The notes under the pieces: generated by a model | What the model was told of the DNA's origin: nothing | Seen by the model: the letters and a program-made list of their open reading frames with translations, nothing else | Database searches by the model: none | Origin: Clostridia bacterium | GTDB taxonomy: Bacteria > Bacillota > Clostridia > Christensenellales > Aristaeellaceae | Length of the DNA stretch: 64,000 bases | Assembly: GCA_017470945.1 (NCBI GenBank) | Contig: JAFUXH010000090.1 | Location: forward strand, 1 to 64,000 | Direction: 5' to 3' | Translations under genes and position numbers: made by a program | In this document: piece by piece, positions 28,601 to 37,116 of the stretch | Layout: the number at the start of each line of letters is the position of its first letter | Position numbering within the stretch: position 1 is the first letter of the stretch

Positions 28601-31600
28601 AATTGTTCTTCGTGGGGTATGACGCGCAAAAGCAGCGGCCCACCCCCGCCCATTACGATTTGATGGCCAGCGAGGCCCGCCTGACCTCCTTCCTGGCGGT
28701 GATGACGGGGCAGGTGCCCCTGAAGCACTGGCTGCGCCTGAACCGGGCGGTTACCCGCTGCGGGGGCGGACCGGCGCTGCTCTCCTGGGGCGGCACCCTG
28801 TTTGAATATTTGATGCCGAACCTGCTGCTTCCCCTCACCCCCGGCACCCTGCTGGGGGAGGGCTGCCAAAACGCCGTACGGGGCCAGATGGCCCATCGGC
28901 CCGACCGCCCCTTCGGGATCAGCGAAAGCGGGTATTACGCCTTTGACGCCGACATGAATTACCAGTACCGTGCCTTCGGCCTGCCCGCCCTGGCGATGAC
29001 CCATGAAACGGCGGGGCAGGTGGTCGCGCCGTACGCTTCTTTATTGGCGCTGCCCTTCTTTCCCCGGGCGGCTGCGGCCAACGCCCTGCGCATGGAGCGC
29101 CTGGGCTGGATGGACGATTGGGGCCTGTTCGAGGCCGCCGATTACGCCCAGGGCCGCGCGCCGCGGCTGGTGCGCAGCCACATGGCCCACCATCAGGGCA
29201 TGATCCTGTGTGCCTTGTGCAACGCGCTGCAAAACGACGCCCTGATCCGGGCCTTCATGGCCCAGCCCCTGGCGCGGGCTTACGGTTATTTGCTGCTGGA
29301 ACGTCCGCCCCGGCGGGCCGATCGCCGCGCCGTTTGGCCCCAGGCCAAGCCGCAGGCGGCGCTGCCCGGCCCCTGCCGGCGCACGCCCCGGGATGGCCTG
29401 CCCGTCGACGCCCATGCCCTGGCCGCCGGGCATATGACATGGGTTCTGTCGGCCCGGGGACAGGGGTATTTGGCCTGGAAGGATCAGATGATCACCCGCT
29501 TCGATCCCGACGCCGGCAGCCTGAGCGGCATCCAGTTTTACCTGCGGGACTCCGCTTCTGGCGCGGTGCTGCGGCTGAACGGGGCGGATGATACGCGCTT
29601 TGAATCAGGCGCGGTACGGTTCCGCGCCGCCCTGACGGGGGTTCGGGCCACCCTGACCTGCTGCTGCGCCCCGCTGACGGCGGCGGCGGTGGCCCGCCTG
29701 ACGCTGGAAAACCCCGGCAGGGAGCCCCGGGAAATGGAGGCCGTCACCTTTCTGGAAGTAGCCCAGGGCCGACAGGCCGATGATCAGGCCCACCCCAATT
29801 TTCGGGATCTGAGCGTGCGGGTGTCGCCCTGGGGAAGTCAGGGCCTTGTGTCCCGCCGCCTGCCCCGGGATGAACGGGACCGGTCGCCCGTGGTCTGCCA
29901 TTTGGCCGTCGGGGATTGCGACGCCCTGCGCCGTCAGGGGGACAGGGCCCTTTTCCTGGGCCGTATGGGTACCTACGACAGCCCGGAGCAAATGCATATG
30001 CCGCCTGATCGGTGCGCCTACCGCACGGGGGATGTGACATCGCCCTGCCTTTCTTTGCGCGCCTCCATCCTTCTGCCCCCCGGGGAAAAGAAAACGGTGT
30101 ATTTCATCACCCTGTGCCGGGAAACGGAAGCGGAACTGACGGAGGAATGGACGCGACCCGGCGCGTGGCAGCAGGCGCTTCCCCTGGCGTATACCCAGGA
30201 TCAAATGACCCTGCGGGCCCTGCATATCCAGGAAAACGCCCTGCACCTGTATCAGCAGGCGCTGGGGGCCATCGTGTTTTCCGGCCAACCCCACCAGGGA
30301 AGGCTGCCTGCCACGTCCCGGCAGGGGCTGTGGCGCATGGGCGTATCGGGAACGCTGCCCGCCTGGATGGCGGTGATATCCGCCCCGGACCCGGCCTTGA
30401 TCCGCCACGCCCTGCGCTGCCACGCCTGGATGCGGGCCCAGGGCGTGATCACCGATCTGATTTTCTTCTGCCCCCAGGAAACGGCGTACCGCCGCCCCGT
30501 GTGGGACGCGGTGCAGCACGCCCTGTCGGTCAGCCCGTCCCGGAGCCTGAAGGGGGAAACGGGCGGCGTTACGGTGTTCGCCGGAAGCGACGCGGAGCGG
30601 GAGGCGGCGGAGGGGATGTGCCGCCTGGTGCTCAGGTCGGGCAAGCCCATGAAGGAGCAATTGCGGCTGCTGTTCCGCCCCGGCGCGGCACAGGCCGTTC
30701 CGTGCGCGCTGCCGCAGCCCATCGCGCCGCTGAAATGGCGGAACGAAAATACCTTCGGCGGCTTTACCGAGGCGGGGGATTACGCCATCGTGCGCCCGGC
30801 CCCCGTGCCGTGGCACAACCTGCTGTGCAACGAGCGCTTCGGCACCCTGGTATGCGAAACGGGCATCCTGCATTCTTACATGGAAAACAGCCGCCTGGGG
30901 CGCGTCACCCGATGGAACCCCGACGTGCGCCGGGGCGTGCCCAGCGAGGAAATTTATTTGCGGGATGAGACGGGTGAATTGTATTCCCTCACCATGCCCA
31001 CCGCCATTCACAGCCCCGGGGCGACGGAATACCGCTGCCTGTGCGGCGGCGTGATCAGCAGCCTGACGGTGTTTACCCACGCCGACCGTCCCGCGGGGGT
31101 GCGGGCGCTGACGCTGCGCAGCGAAAAGGGCCGGCAGGTCACGGTGTATTATGTGGTGCGCTTCGCCCTGGGCGAAGATGGGGAGGCTGCCCGCTGCCGC
31201 CTGCAGGGGGATTGCGTGCTGGCGGAGGGCGGGGATTTTCCCGGCGTCGCCTGGGCGGGGATGCCCGGGGCCCGGCGGCGGGTGCTGCCCTCGGCGCTGT
31301 ATCATACCGCCGCATTATCCAATGAGGAAAGCGGCGGGGGCAGTGTGGCGGTGATGACGCTGCCGGTGGAGATCAAGCCCCGCAGCCAGGAAAAAATCAC
31401 GATGCTCATTGGCGCATCCTCATCCCCCGCCCAGGCGGAGGAGGATTATGCCGCCCTGCTTCAGGAAGGCAGCGCCGCGATGGAGCGGGCGGTGCGGTCG
31501 CTGTGGCAGCGCCATGTGGGCGGCCTGACTCTGTTTGCCGGGGATCAGGATCTGGAGCGGATGATGAACCTGTGGCTGCCCTATCAGGCCCGGGCATCCC

Positions 31601-32958
31601 GGCTGTTTGCCCGCATGGGGCCTTATCAGGCGGGCGGTGCGTTTGGCTTCCGGGATCAATTGCAGGATCTTTTGATCCTGCTGCACACCGATCTTGCCCG
31701 CGCCAGAGAGCACCTGCTGCTGTGCGCCGCCCATCAGTTCCCGGAGGGCGACGTGCAGCACTGGTGGCATGCGCCGCGCCGGGGTGTGCGCACCCGGATC
31801 AGCGACGATAAACTGTTTTTGCCGTACATGCTGGCCCAGTATGTGAAGATCACGGGGGATGAGAGCATCCTGCTGGCCCGCGCGCCGTACCTGGAGGGCA
31901 TGCCCCTGACGGAGGGGGAAACCGACCGGTACGAGCAGCCGGCGGTGACGCCCTGGGATGAATCGCTGCTGCAGCACGGCATCCGGGCCATCAATTCGGT
32001 GGCGCTGGGGAACCACGGCCTGCCCCTGATGGGCGGCGGCGATTGGAACGACGGCATGAACCGGGTGGGCGGCCAACGGGGGGAAAGCGTGTGGCTGGGC
32101 TTTTTCCTGGCGGTGGTGCTGCGGGAATTCGCCCCGCTGTGCGATCCTGAAACCAAAGAAAAATACCAGGCCCTTCGCCGCAGCCTGATGGACGCGGCGG
32201 AAAGCGCCTGGACGGGGCAATGGTATCTGCGGGCCTGGTATGACGACGGCACGCCCCTGGCGGGGCCGGACACGCATCCGCCCCGGATCGACCTGATCAG
32301 CCAGGCCTTCGCGGTGCTGGCCGGCGCGCCGCGGGATCATGGCCGCCCGGCGCTGATGAACGCTCTTCGCCGGCTGTACGACCGGGAAGCCGGTTTGGTA
32401 AAATTGCTGGACCCGCCTTTTACGCCGCAGGAAGGGGCGGGCTACATCGGGGCCTATCTGCCCGGCGTGCGGGAAAACGGCGGGCAGTACACCCACGCCG
32501 TGCCCTGGCTGATCATGGCCCTGTGCCGGGCGGGGGAATACGCCTGGGCCTGGGAAATCGCCCGGAATATCCTGCCCATCCGCCACGCCGACAGCCGGGA
32601 TAAGGCCCTGCGCTATCAGGGGGAGCCCTACGTGCTGGCGGGGGACGTATACGAAGGGGAAAACCGGGGCCGTGCCGGCTGGACCTGGTACACCGGCAGC
32701 GCCGCCTGGCTGTATCACGCGGTCCTGACCGTGCTGCTGGGCTTTGAAAAGCGGGGCGGCAAGGCGCGCCTGGCCCCCTGCCCCGGCAGCGGCCTGGAGG
32801 AATTCACCCTGGTGTACCGGTTCGGCGCGTCCCGCTATCATTTTACTGCCGCCCGGGACGCGGTTTTTCCCACCCTGGATGGGGAAAAGCTGACCGACGG
32901 CTGGGCGGCCCTCATCGACGACGGAAAAACCCACGACGCCCGGTTCCCGATGAAATGA
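25612..32958 (+). CDS. Cyclic beta-1,2-glucan synthase-like protein (GT84-GH94)
   Basis: This giant protein has 2448 residues; Brucella/Agrobacterium Cgs/NdvB have about 2800. Domains in order: a helical N-terminal region; membrane helices near 330-355; a GT84 glycosyltransferase domain near 370-690 with LDADTFLPPG (about 525) and RLHRWTRGDW (about 662); more helices at about 695-820; a glycoamylase-like domain from about 845 to 1230 (EDTLFLPPDNVQSEP); and a GH94 phosphorylase-type region to the end. GH94 marks are GFRDQLQDLL, GDVQHWWHAP, RTRISDDKLFLPY and the catalytic Asp of GGDWNDGMN (about 2141). Cgs makes linear and cyclic beta-1,2-glucan from UDP-glucose at the membrane. Product here is inferred. 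It is single, divergent from glgB. Confidence 0.88.
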   Translation: MENAAYSGQWTRLRPPRGMTARMKKTARALANVPREEWTPAGAWLCDHGQFLMGEMEALKREVKHAPPLPGWRGTPRVLALARQIVQTGEGQIASPLILRAARAFWEGEEPEQKELHLLPCALKLALLEELDACGIRCLQEARDRARGRRWAKRFSARGTALLPRRDAVLEAGVAFLTDREDEAALRRADALLSRQNRRLPDRREEQTAQGLLAGRLIASLRQLPRLPFDRIIERLNPVAAVLRQEDTYCRMDDAGRACYQQRVTRIAKRYAVSEGAVARAALALKEDRDGAAGQAGYYLLERPDLIGEYLLRRPARFSMGRRGALFALPLYAGAAAALLLCVVLGVPWYAWLPAVLCASEAVRAVYFPLLRRRVPARPVPRLHIRRLTREMRTLVVVPTLLTSPRQAVRAVKQLSVLRCANPDRYLDFMLLADFADSPQETAPEDEEILRAARESVQALNDTQGGGFYYLHRARQWNGEAFTGRERKRGALETLNHLLTDGAARDPMLYASCPPASLRGRYAYVITLDADTFLPPGAALQLVGAMAHPLQKGRVGVIQPRMEGTPDAVVTYAQAWLGGPGGVDLYGGAAQDVYQDLFGRGSFVGKGIYQPEVWLERLGDQLPENTLLSHDLIEGEFVQSALAADIVLYDSTPQTVAGWQKRLHRWTRGDWQLLPFLGRRELPFLSRHKIGDNLRRSLVPIAQTALMLLGAARRMPLLFLLALPWPPRGLLIRLAVLPGKAYTVADAILRALYRQGISHRHMLAWVTAAQAEGGQTPLLCLIAQAAAGAAMALASLLPGGFGPGALVGILWLAGPLLLLWADRPRRRAAPMTAKQRKEMRALAQRTWRFFEDTVGEDTLFLPPDNVQSEPRKGPALRTSPTNVGLYLLSCCAAREMGFLTSAQMSRRIGDTAQSLLRLKTWKGHLYNWYDLHDGAPLPPLFVSTVDSGNLAACLLCCAQICRQRLAEMPADARDLPDQLERLAARMDFSALYDRREQLFFVGYDAQKQRPTPAHYDLMASEARLTSFLAVMTGQVPLKHWLRLNRAVTRCGGGPALLSWGGTLFEYLMPNLLLPLTPGTLLGEGCQNAVRGQMAHRPDRPFGISESGYYAFDADMNYQYRAFGLPALAMTHETAGQVVAPYASLLALPFFPRAAAANALRMERLGWMDDWGLFEAADYAQGRAPRLVRSHMAHHQGMILCALCNALQNDALIRAFMAQPLARAYGYLLLERPPRRADRRAVWPQAKPQAALPGPCRRTPRDGLPVDAHALAAGHMTWVLSARGQGYLAWKDQMITRFDPDAGSLSGIQFYLRDSASGAVLRLNGADDTRFESGAVRFRAALTGVRATLTCCCAPLTAAAVARLTLENPGREPREMEAVTFLEVAQGRQADDQAHPNFRDLSVRVSPWGSQGLVSRRLPRDERDRSPVVCHLAVGDCDALRRQGDRALFLGRMGTYDSPEQMHMPPDRCAYRTGDVTSPCLSLRASILLPPGEKKTVYFITLCRETEAELTEEWTRPGAWQQALPLAYTQDQMTLRALHIQENALHLYQQALGAIVFSGQPHQGRLPATSRQGLWRMGVSGTLPAWMAVISAPDPALIRHALRCHAWMRAQGVITDLIFFCPQETAYRRPVWDAVQHALSVSPSRSLKGETGGVTVFAGSDAEREAAEGMCRLVLRSGKPMKEQLRLLFRPGAAQAVPCALPQPIAPLKWRNENTFGGFTEAGDYAIVRPAPVPWHNLLCNERFGTLVCETGILHSYMENSRLGRVTRWNPDVRRGVPSEEIYLRDETGELYSLTMPTAIHSPGATEYRCLCGGVISSLTVFTHADRPAGVRALTLRSEKGRQVTVYYVVRFALGEDGEAARCRLQGDCVLAEGGDFPGVAWAGMPGARRRVLPSALYHTAALSNEESGGGSVAVMTLPVEIKPRSQEKITMLIGASSSPAQAEEDYAALLQEGSAAMERAVRSLWQRHVGGLTLFAGDQDLERMMNLWLPYQARASRLFARMGPYQAGGAFGFRDQLQDLLILLHTDLARAREHLLLCAAHQFPEGDVQHWWHAPRRGVRTRISDDKLFLPYMLAQYVKITGDESILLARAPYLEGMPLTEGETDRYEQPAVTPWDESLLQHGIRAINSVALGNHGLPLMGGGDWNDGMNRVGGQRGESVWLGFFLAVVLREFAPLCDPETKEKYQALRRSLMDAAESAWTGQWYLRAWYDDGTPLAGPDTHPPRIDLISQAFAVLAGAPRDHGRPALMNALRRLYDREAGLVKLLDPPFTPQEGAGYIGAYLPGVRENGGQYTHAVPWLIMALCRAGEYAWAWEIARNILPIRHADSRDKALRYQGEPYVLAGDVYEGENRGRAGWTWYTGSAAWLYHAVLTVLLGFEKRGGKARLAPCPGSGLEEFTLVYRFGASRYHFTAARDAVFPTLDGEKLTDGWAALIDDGKTHDARFPMK

Positions 32959-32979
32959 ATAACGAGGAACGCCTCTGAT

Positions 32980-33013
32980 GCTCGGCGGACGACGCCTGAC
33001 CGCCGAGCTTTTT
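32980..33013 (+). terminator. Terminator of the glucan-synthase-like gene
   Basis: GCTCGGCGG (32980-32988) pairs perfectly with CCGCCGAGC (33000-33008), followed by TTTTT. It lies 22 bases beyond the stop codon. Confidence 0.9.
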
Positions 33014-33115
33014 CGTTTGCGGAAAACAAAAAAGACGTGTTCTTCCGATCAAGAATTCTCCGGGATTCGCTCATTTTTTGCCCGATTTCCCCGCCTGTTT
33101 GCTGAAATTTCCCTC

Positions 33116-33144
33116 TTCCCATCGGGGAAAAAATCGGTTATAAT
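33116..33144 (+). promoter_or_regulatory. Promoter of the AlkZ-related/Y-polymerase operon
   Basis: TTCCCA (33116-33121) and TATAAT (33139-33144) are 17 bases apart, 27 bases before the first start codon, which has AAGGAGGGGAA ahead of it. No LexA-type CGAAC-N4-GTTCG palindrome overlaps it. Confidence 0.6.
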
Positions 33145-33170
33145 GAAATGCGAACAAGGAGGGGAACAGG

Positions 33171-33890
33171 ATGGGTGAGGATATTTGGTACATGCACGGC
33201 CTGCGGTGGGAGGATCCCAGCCGCGTGCGCACGCCGGATCAATTGATCGAGCGGATCGACCAGATCGGGTTCCTGCCCCTGTTTCGCAACAGCGTGCCGG
33301 GCTTCTCGGTGGAGGAAATGACCTTCGGCCCCGATTGGTGGACGGGCAACGAGATGATCGACCCCTGGGAATGGCGGCGGCTGTTGGCCGACGGGGGACG
33401 GGTGGCCTACGGCAAATTTTTCGATAAAAAGGCGGGGTTCATTTCCCTGAAATGGATGCCCGATTTTGCCAACTGGCGGCGGGATGGATACGATTTCGAT
33501 TCCCTGTGGGAGGATGAACTGGCCTCCTTCCGGCAGAAAAAGATCATGGATCGCTTCGGGGAAAAGGACGAATGGTTTTCCTTTGATCTGAAGCGCAAGG
33601 CGGGCTTTGGCCCGGGCGGGGAAAAGAATTTTGAGGGCGTGCTGACCGACCTGATGATGCGCACCTATGTAACCGTGCGGGATTTCCGCTGCCGCTTGAA
33701 CAAGGAGGGGAAGCCCTACGGCTGGCACGTGGCGGTGTATACCACGCCGGAGGCGATCTGGGGCTACGACGCGGTGACGGCGGCCTACCGGGAAAAGCCG
33801 GAGACATCCCGGGAAAAGGTGTACGCCCGGGTGCGCGCGCTGTACCCCCTGGCGACGGAGGGGCAGATCCGTGCGATTTTGAAGGGATGA
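33171..33890 (+). CDS. AlkZ-related protein
   Basis: The 239-residue soluble protein has WWTGNEMIDPWEWRRLLA, VAYGKFFDKKAGFISLKWMP and a C-terminal helical region. This is the pattern of Firmicutes proteins usually called AlkZ-related, named for distant likeness to a DNA glycosylase of the HTH_42 type. No activity is proven for this subgroup. The GFLPLFRNSVPGFSVEE segment near residues 32-49 is typical too. It begins the operon that continues with a Y-family DNA polymerase 10 bases downstream, so a DNA-damage role is plausible by context. The family name is recalled from similar sequences, so moderate confidence. Confidence 0.65.
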   Translation: MGEDIWYMHGLRWEDPSRVRTPDQLIERIDQIGFLPLFRNSVPGFSVEEMTFGPDWWTGNEMIDPWEWRRLLADGGRVAYGKFFDKKAGFISLKWMPDFANWRRDGYDFDSLWEDELASFRQKKIMDRFGEKDEWFSFDLKRKAGFGPGGEKNFEGVLTDLMMRTYVTVRDFRCRLNKEGKPYGWHVAVYTTPEAIWGYDAVTAAYREKPETSREKVYARVRALYPLATEGQIRAILKG

Positions 33891-33900
33891 GGGGAAGCGG

Positions 33901-35418
33901 ATGGAGCGATCATACATCGCCATTGACCTGAAAAGCTTTTACGCCTCGGTGGAATGCGCCGACCGGGGGCTGGACCCCATGACCACCCATCTGGTGGTGG
34001 CCGACGTGAGCCGGACGGAGAAAACCATCTGCCTGGCGGTGTCGCCCAGCCTGAAGGCCTATGGCATTCCCGGCCGGGCCCGGCTGTTCGAAGTGGTGCA
34101 GAAAGTGCGGCAGATCAACGCCGGCAGGCGGGATCGCGCGCCGGGGAAAGCTTTTTCCGGCGCTTCCTACCTGGCGGAGGAACTGGAAAAGGACCCTGCC
34201 CTGCAATTGGATTACCTGGTGGCGAAGCCCCGCATGGCCCATTACATGGCCCGCTCCACCCAGATTTATCACATTTACACCCGCTTCATCGCCCCGGAAG
34301 ATATTCACGTGTATTCCATCGACGAAGTATTCATGGATGTGACGGGTTATCTGAAAATTTACCAGTGCACGCCCCGGGAATTGGCCATGCGCATGATTAA
34401 AGCGGTGCTGCGGGAAACGGGCATCACCGCCACCGCCGGCATCGGCACCAACCTGTATTTGGCCAAGGTGGCCATGGATATCGTGGCCAAGCACATCCCC
34501 GCCGATGCCTTCGGCGTGCGCATCGCGGAATTGAACGAGCAATCCTACCGGGAGCAATTGTGGGGCCATACCCCGCTGACCGATTTCTGGCGCATCGGCC
34601 ACGGCTACGCCCGGAAATTGGAGGCCATCGGCCTGCACACCATGGGGGACGTGGCCCGCTGCTCCCTGGGCAAGCAGTATTCGCCCTACGGCCAGGAAAA
34701 GCTGTTTCAGCTTTTCGGCATCAACGCCGAGCTGCTGATCGACCACGCCTGGGGCGTCGAGCCATGCACCATCGCCGACATCAAGGCGTACAAGCCGGAA
34801 AACAATTCCATTTCCTCCGGCCAGGTGCTGCAGTGCGCTTACCCCTACGAGAAGGCCCGGCTGGTGGTGCGGGAGATGACCGACGCCCTGGCGCTGGACC
34901 TGCTGGATCAGCACCTGGTGACCGACCAGATGGTGCTCACCGTGGGCTACGATACCGACAGCCTGACGGATCCCATGCGCCGGGAGGCCTACAAGGGCCC
35001 GATCGAAAGCGATTATTATGGCCGCCGGGTGCCCAAGGCCGCCCATGGCAGCATCAATCTGCCCCGGGCCACCTCCTCCGCCCGGATCATCACCGAGCAT
35101 GTGATGACCCTGTATGAGCAGGTGGTGCACCCCGCCCTGCTGGTGCGCAGGATGTATGTGGTGGCCAATCACGTGACGGGCGAGGGGGAAGCGCGCCGGG
35201 ACGGGCCGGAGCAATTGGATATGTTTACCGATTACGAGGCCGAATGGGAAAAGCAAAAGGAAGAGGACGCCGCGCTGCAGAAGGAAAAGCAGCGGCAGCA
35301 GGCGGTGCTGGAAATCAAAAAGAAATTTGGGAAAAACGCCATCCTGCGGGGCATGAATTACGAGGAAGGCGCAACGGCCAAGGATCGCAATCAGCAGATC
35401 GGCGGCCATCGGGCATAA
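33901..35418 (+). CDS. Y-family (UmuC/UvrX-like) translesion DNA polymerase
   Basis: The 505-residue protein has the polymerase motifs IDLKSFYASVECAD (metal-binding Asp near residue 9) and YSIDEVFMDVTGY (catalytic Asp-Glu near 140-142). The thumb motif TATAGIGTNLYLAKVAMD follows, then a little-finger domain. A likely beta-clamp-binding peptide QLDMFTD lies near residue 438. The conserved tail KKFGKNAILRGMNYEEG is typical of the UvrX/YqjW group rather than DinB. These enzymes copy past DNA lesions. The gene is in an operon with an AlkZ-related protein before it and a YolD-like protein two genes later; UvrX and YolD are neighbours in Bacillus phage SPbeta too. Confidence 0.93.
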   Translation: MERSYIAIDLKSFYASVECADRGLDPMTTHLVVADVSRTEKTICLAVSPSLKAYGIPGRARLFEVVQKVRQINAGRRDRAPGKAFSGASYLAEELEKDPALQLDYLVAKPRMAHYMARSTQIYHIYTRFIAPEDIHVYSIDEVFMDVTGYLKIYQCTPRELAMRMIKAVLRETGITATAGIGTNLYLAKVAMDIVAKHIPADAFGVRIAELNEQSYREQLWGHTPLTDFWRIGHGYARKLEAIGLHTMGDVARCSLGKQYSPYGQEKLFQLFGINAELLIDHAWGVEPCTIADIKAYKPENNSISSGQVLQCAYPYEKARLVVREMTDALALDLLDQHLVTDQMVLTVGYDTDSLTDPMRREAYKGPIESDYYGRRVPKAAHGSINLPRATSSARIITEHVMTLYEQVVHPALLVRRMYVVANHVTGEGEARRDGPEQLDMFTDYEAEWEKQKEEDAALQKEKQRQQAVLEIKKKFGKNAILRGMNYEEGATAKDRNQQIGGHRA

Positions 35419-35437
35419 ATAAAAGGAGGAATGGGTG

Positions 35438-36616
35438 ATGCAGTACCGCAAGGATCGTTACGGCAACGACGTATCCATTTTGGGCTATGGGTGCATGCGC
35501 TTTACCACCGCCGGCGGCCGGATCGACATCAATAAGGCGGAACGGGAAATCATGGCCGCCATGGACGCCGGGGTCAATTATTTCGATACCGCGTATATTT
35601 ATTCCGGCAGCGAAGCCGCCCTGGGGGAGATCCTGGAAAGGAACCACGCCCGGGATCGGATTTATATCGCCACGAAGCTGCCCCAGTATCTGCTGAAGAC
35701 CCGGGACAGCGCGGAGAAATATTTCACCGAACAATTGCGCCGCCTGCGCACCGACCATGTGGATTATTACCTGATGCACATGCTCACCGATATCAAAACC
35801 TGGGAGCGGCTGAAGGCCCTGGGCATCGTGGATTGGCTGGAGGAAAAGCGCCGCAGCGGCGCCATCCGCCAGGTGGGCTTTTCCTATCACGGCAATTCGG
35901 ATATGTTCTGCCAATTGGTGGATGGCTACGATTGGGATTTTTGCCAGATCCAGTACAACTACCTGGATGAGAATGCCCAGGCGGGGGTCACGGGGCTGCG
36001 TTACGCGGCGGGCAAGGGCCTGCCCGTGATCATCATGGAGCCCCTGCGGGGCGGGAAGCTGGTGAAGAACCTGCCGGCGGAGGCGGTGAAGCGCTTCCGG
36101 GAATACCCCATCCAGCGCAGCCCGGCGGAATGGGCCTTCCGCTGGCTGTGGAATCAACAGGAAGTCACCTGCGTGCTGTCCGGCATGAATTCGATGGATA
36201 TGGTGCTGGAAAACTGCCGCGCGGCGGAGGACGCCCGCGTGGGCGACCTGGGCGAACAGGAGGAAGCGCTGCTGCGGGACGTCGTAAAGGCCATCAACAG
36301 CAAAATGAAGGTGGGCTGCACCGGCTGCCGGTATTGCATGCCTTGTCCCAAGCACGTGGATATCCCCGGCACCTTCGCCGCCTACAACCGCTATTACACC
36401 GATGGAAAATTCGCCGGGCTGAAGGACTTTTTCATGTGCACCGCCCTGCGCAAGGATTCCACCTCCCCCTCCCAGTGCGTCGGCTGCGGCAAGTGCGAAT
36501 CCCACTGCCCCCAGGGCATCCCCATCCGGGAGGAATTGAAGAACGCCCGGCGCACCCTGGGCGGCCCGGTGGTGGATGTGATCGCCAAGGCGGCCAAGCT
36601 GGTCATGAAGTATTGA
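35438..36616 (+). CDS. Aldo/keto reductase with C-terminal 4Fe-4S ferredoxin domain
   Basis: The 392-residue protein joins an AKR barrel (1-285) to a ferredoxin-like tail. AKR residues are FDTAYIYSGSEAAL (catalytic Tyr), IATKLPQ (Lys) and DYYLMHML (His). The tail has CTGCRYCMPCPKHVDIP (about 294-310) and CVGCGKCESHCPQGIPI (about 347-363), enough for two 4Fe-4S clusters. Such fusions are common in anaerobes but their substrates are unknown. The ATG at 35438 has AAAGGAGGA 8 bases away; the GTG just upstream is too close. It is inserted between the Y-family polymerase and YolD genes. Confidence 0.9.
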   Translation: MQYRKDRYGNDVSILGYGCMRFTTAGGRIDINKAEREIMAAMDAGVNYFDTAYIYSGSEAALGEILERNHARDRIYIATKLPQYLLKTRDSAEKYFTEQLRRLRTDHVDYYLMHMLTDIKTWERLKALGIVDWLEEKRRSGAIRQVGFSYHGNSDMFCQLVDGYDWDFCQIQYNYLDENAQAGVTGLRYAAGKGLPVIIMEPLRGGKLVKNLPAEAVKRFREYPIQRSPAEWAFRWLWNQQEVTCVLSGMNSMDMVLENCRAAEDARVGDLGEQEEALLRDVVKAINSKMKVGCTGCRYCMPCPKHVDIPGTFAAYNRYYTDGKFAGLKDFFMCTALRKDSTSPSQCVGCGKCESHCPQGIPIREELKNARRTLGGPVVDVIAKAAKLVMKY

Positions 36617-36629
36617 CGGGGTGGGTGCT

Positions 36630-37052
36630 ATGCAGCAGGATCACCGGTACGATGATATCATTCATCTGCGCCGCCCCGATTCCCCGGGCCATCCCCGGAT
36701 GCCCATGATCGAGCGGGCGGCCCAGTTTTCCCCCTTCGCCGCCCTGACGGGGTATGAGGACGCCATTGAGGAGGAGGCGCGCCTGACGGAGGAAAAGATC
36801 GATCCGGGGGAGGAGCGGCTGTCGGCGCTGAATGAACGGCTGAGCCTGCTGCGGCAGCGCGCGGGGGAAAGGCCCGCCATCCGCGTCGTGCGCTTTCAGA
36901 AGGACGAAAAAAAGGCCGGCGGCGCGTACGGGTCCGTGCAGGGGCGGCTGAAAAAAATCGACGGTACGGCCCAGCGGCTGATCCTGGAGGACGGAACGAC
37001 GGTGCCCTTTGACGATATTTGGGAATTGGAGATCGATGAATCTTCGGAATGA
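36630..37052 (+). CDS. YolD-like family protein
   Basis: The 140-residue acidic protein has the YolD-family N-terminal pattern (DDIIHLRRPDSPGHPRM, then ERAAQFSPFAALTGYEDAI). A coiled, Glu-rich middle (about 50-80) and a beta-rich end (GRLKKIDGTAQRLILEDG, VPFDDIWELEI) follow. YolD proteins have an unknown biochemical role but are very often encoded next to UvrX-type polymerases, which fits this operon. The ATG at 36630 follows a GGGGTGGG site; a GTG 9 bases upstream is less suitable. A terminator follows at once, so this is the operon's last gene. Confidence 0.85.
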   Translation: MQQDHRYDDIIHLRRPDSPGHPRMPMIERAAQFSPFAALTGYEDAIEEEARLTEEKIDPGEERLSALNERLSLLRQRAGERPAIRVVRFQKDEKKAGGAYGSVQGRLKKIDGTAQRLILEDGTTVPFDDIWELEIDESSE

Positions 37053-37076
37053 GTGTCAATAGAACATGAAATGCGA

Positions 37077-37112
37077 ACGGGGCTGCTTGGCGATGGCAGC
37101 CCCGTTTTGTAT
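37077..37112 (+). terminator. Terminator of the Y-polymerase operon
   Basis: ACGGGGCTGC (37077-37086) pairs perfectly with GCAGCCCCGT (37096-37105) around 9 bases, followed by TTTGTAT. Confidence 0.85.
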
Positions 37113-37116
37113 ATAA

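Noticed and set aside
33116..33171. LexA/SOS box ahead of the AlkZ-related/Y-polymerase operon
   Set aside because: GCGAAC occurs near 33150, but no GTTCG half-site follows at the required distance, so the palindrome is absent.
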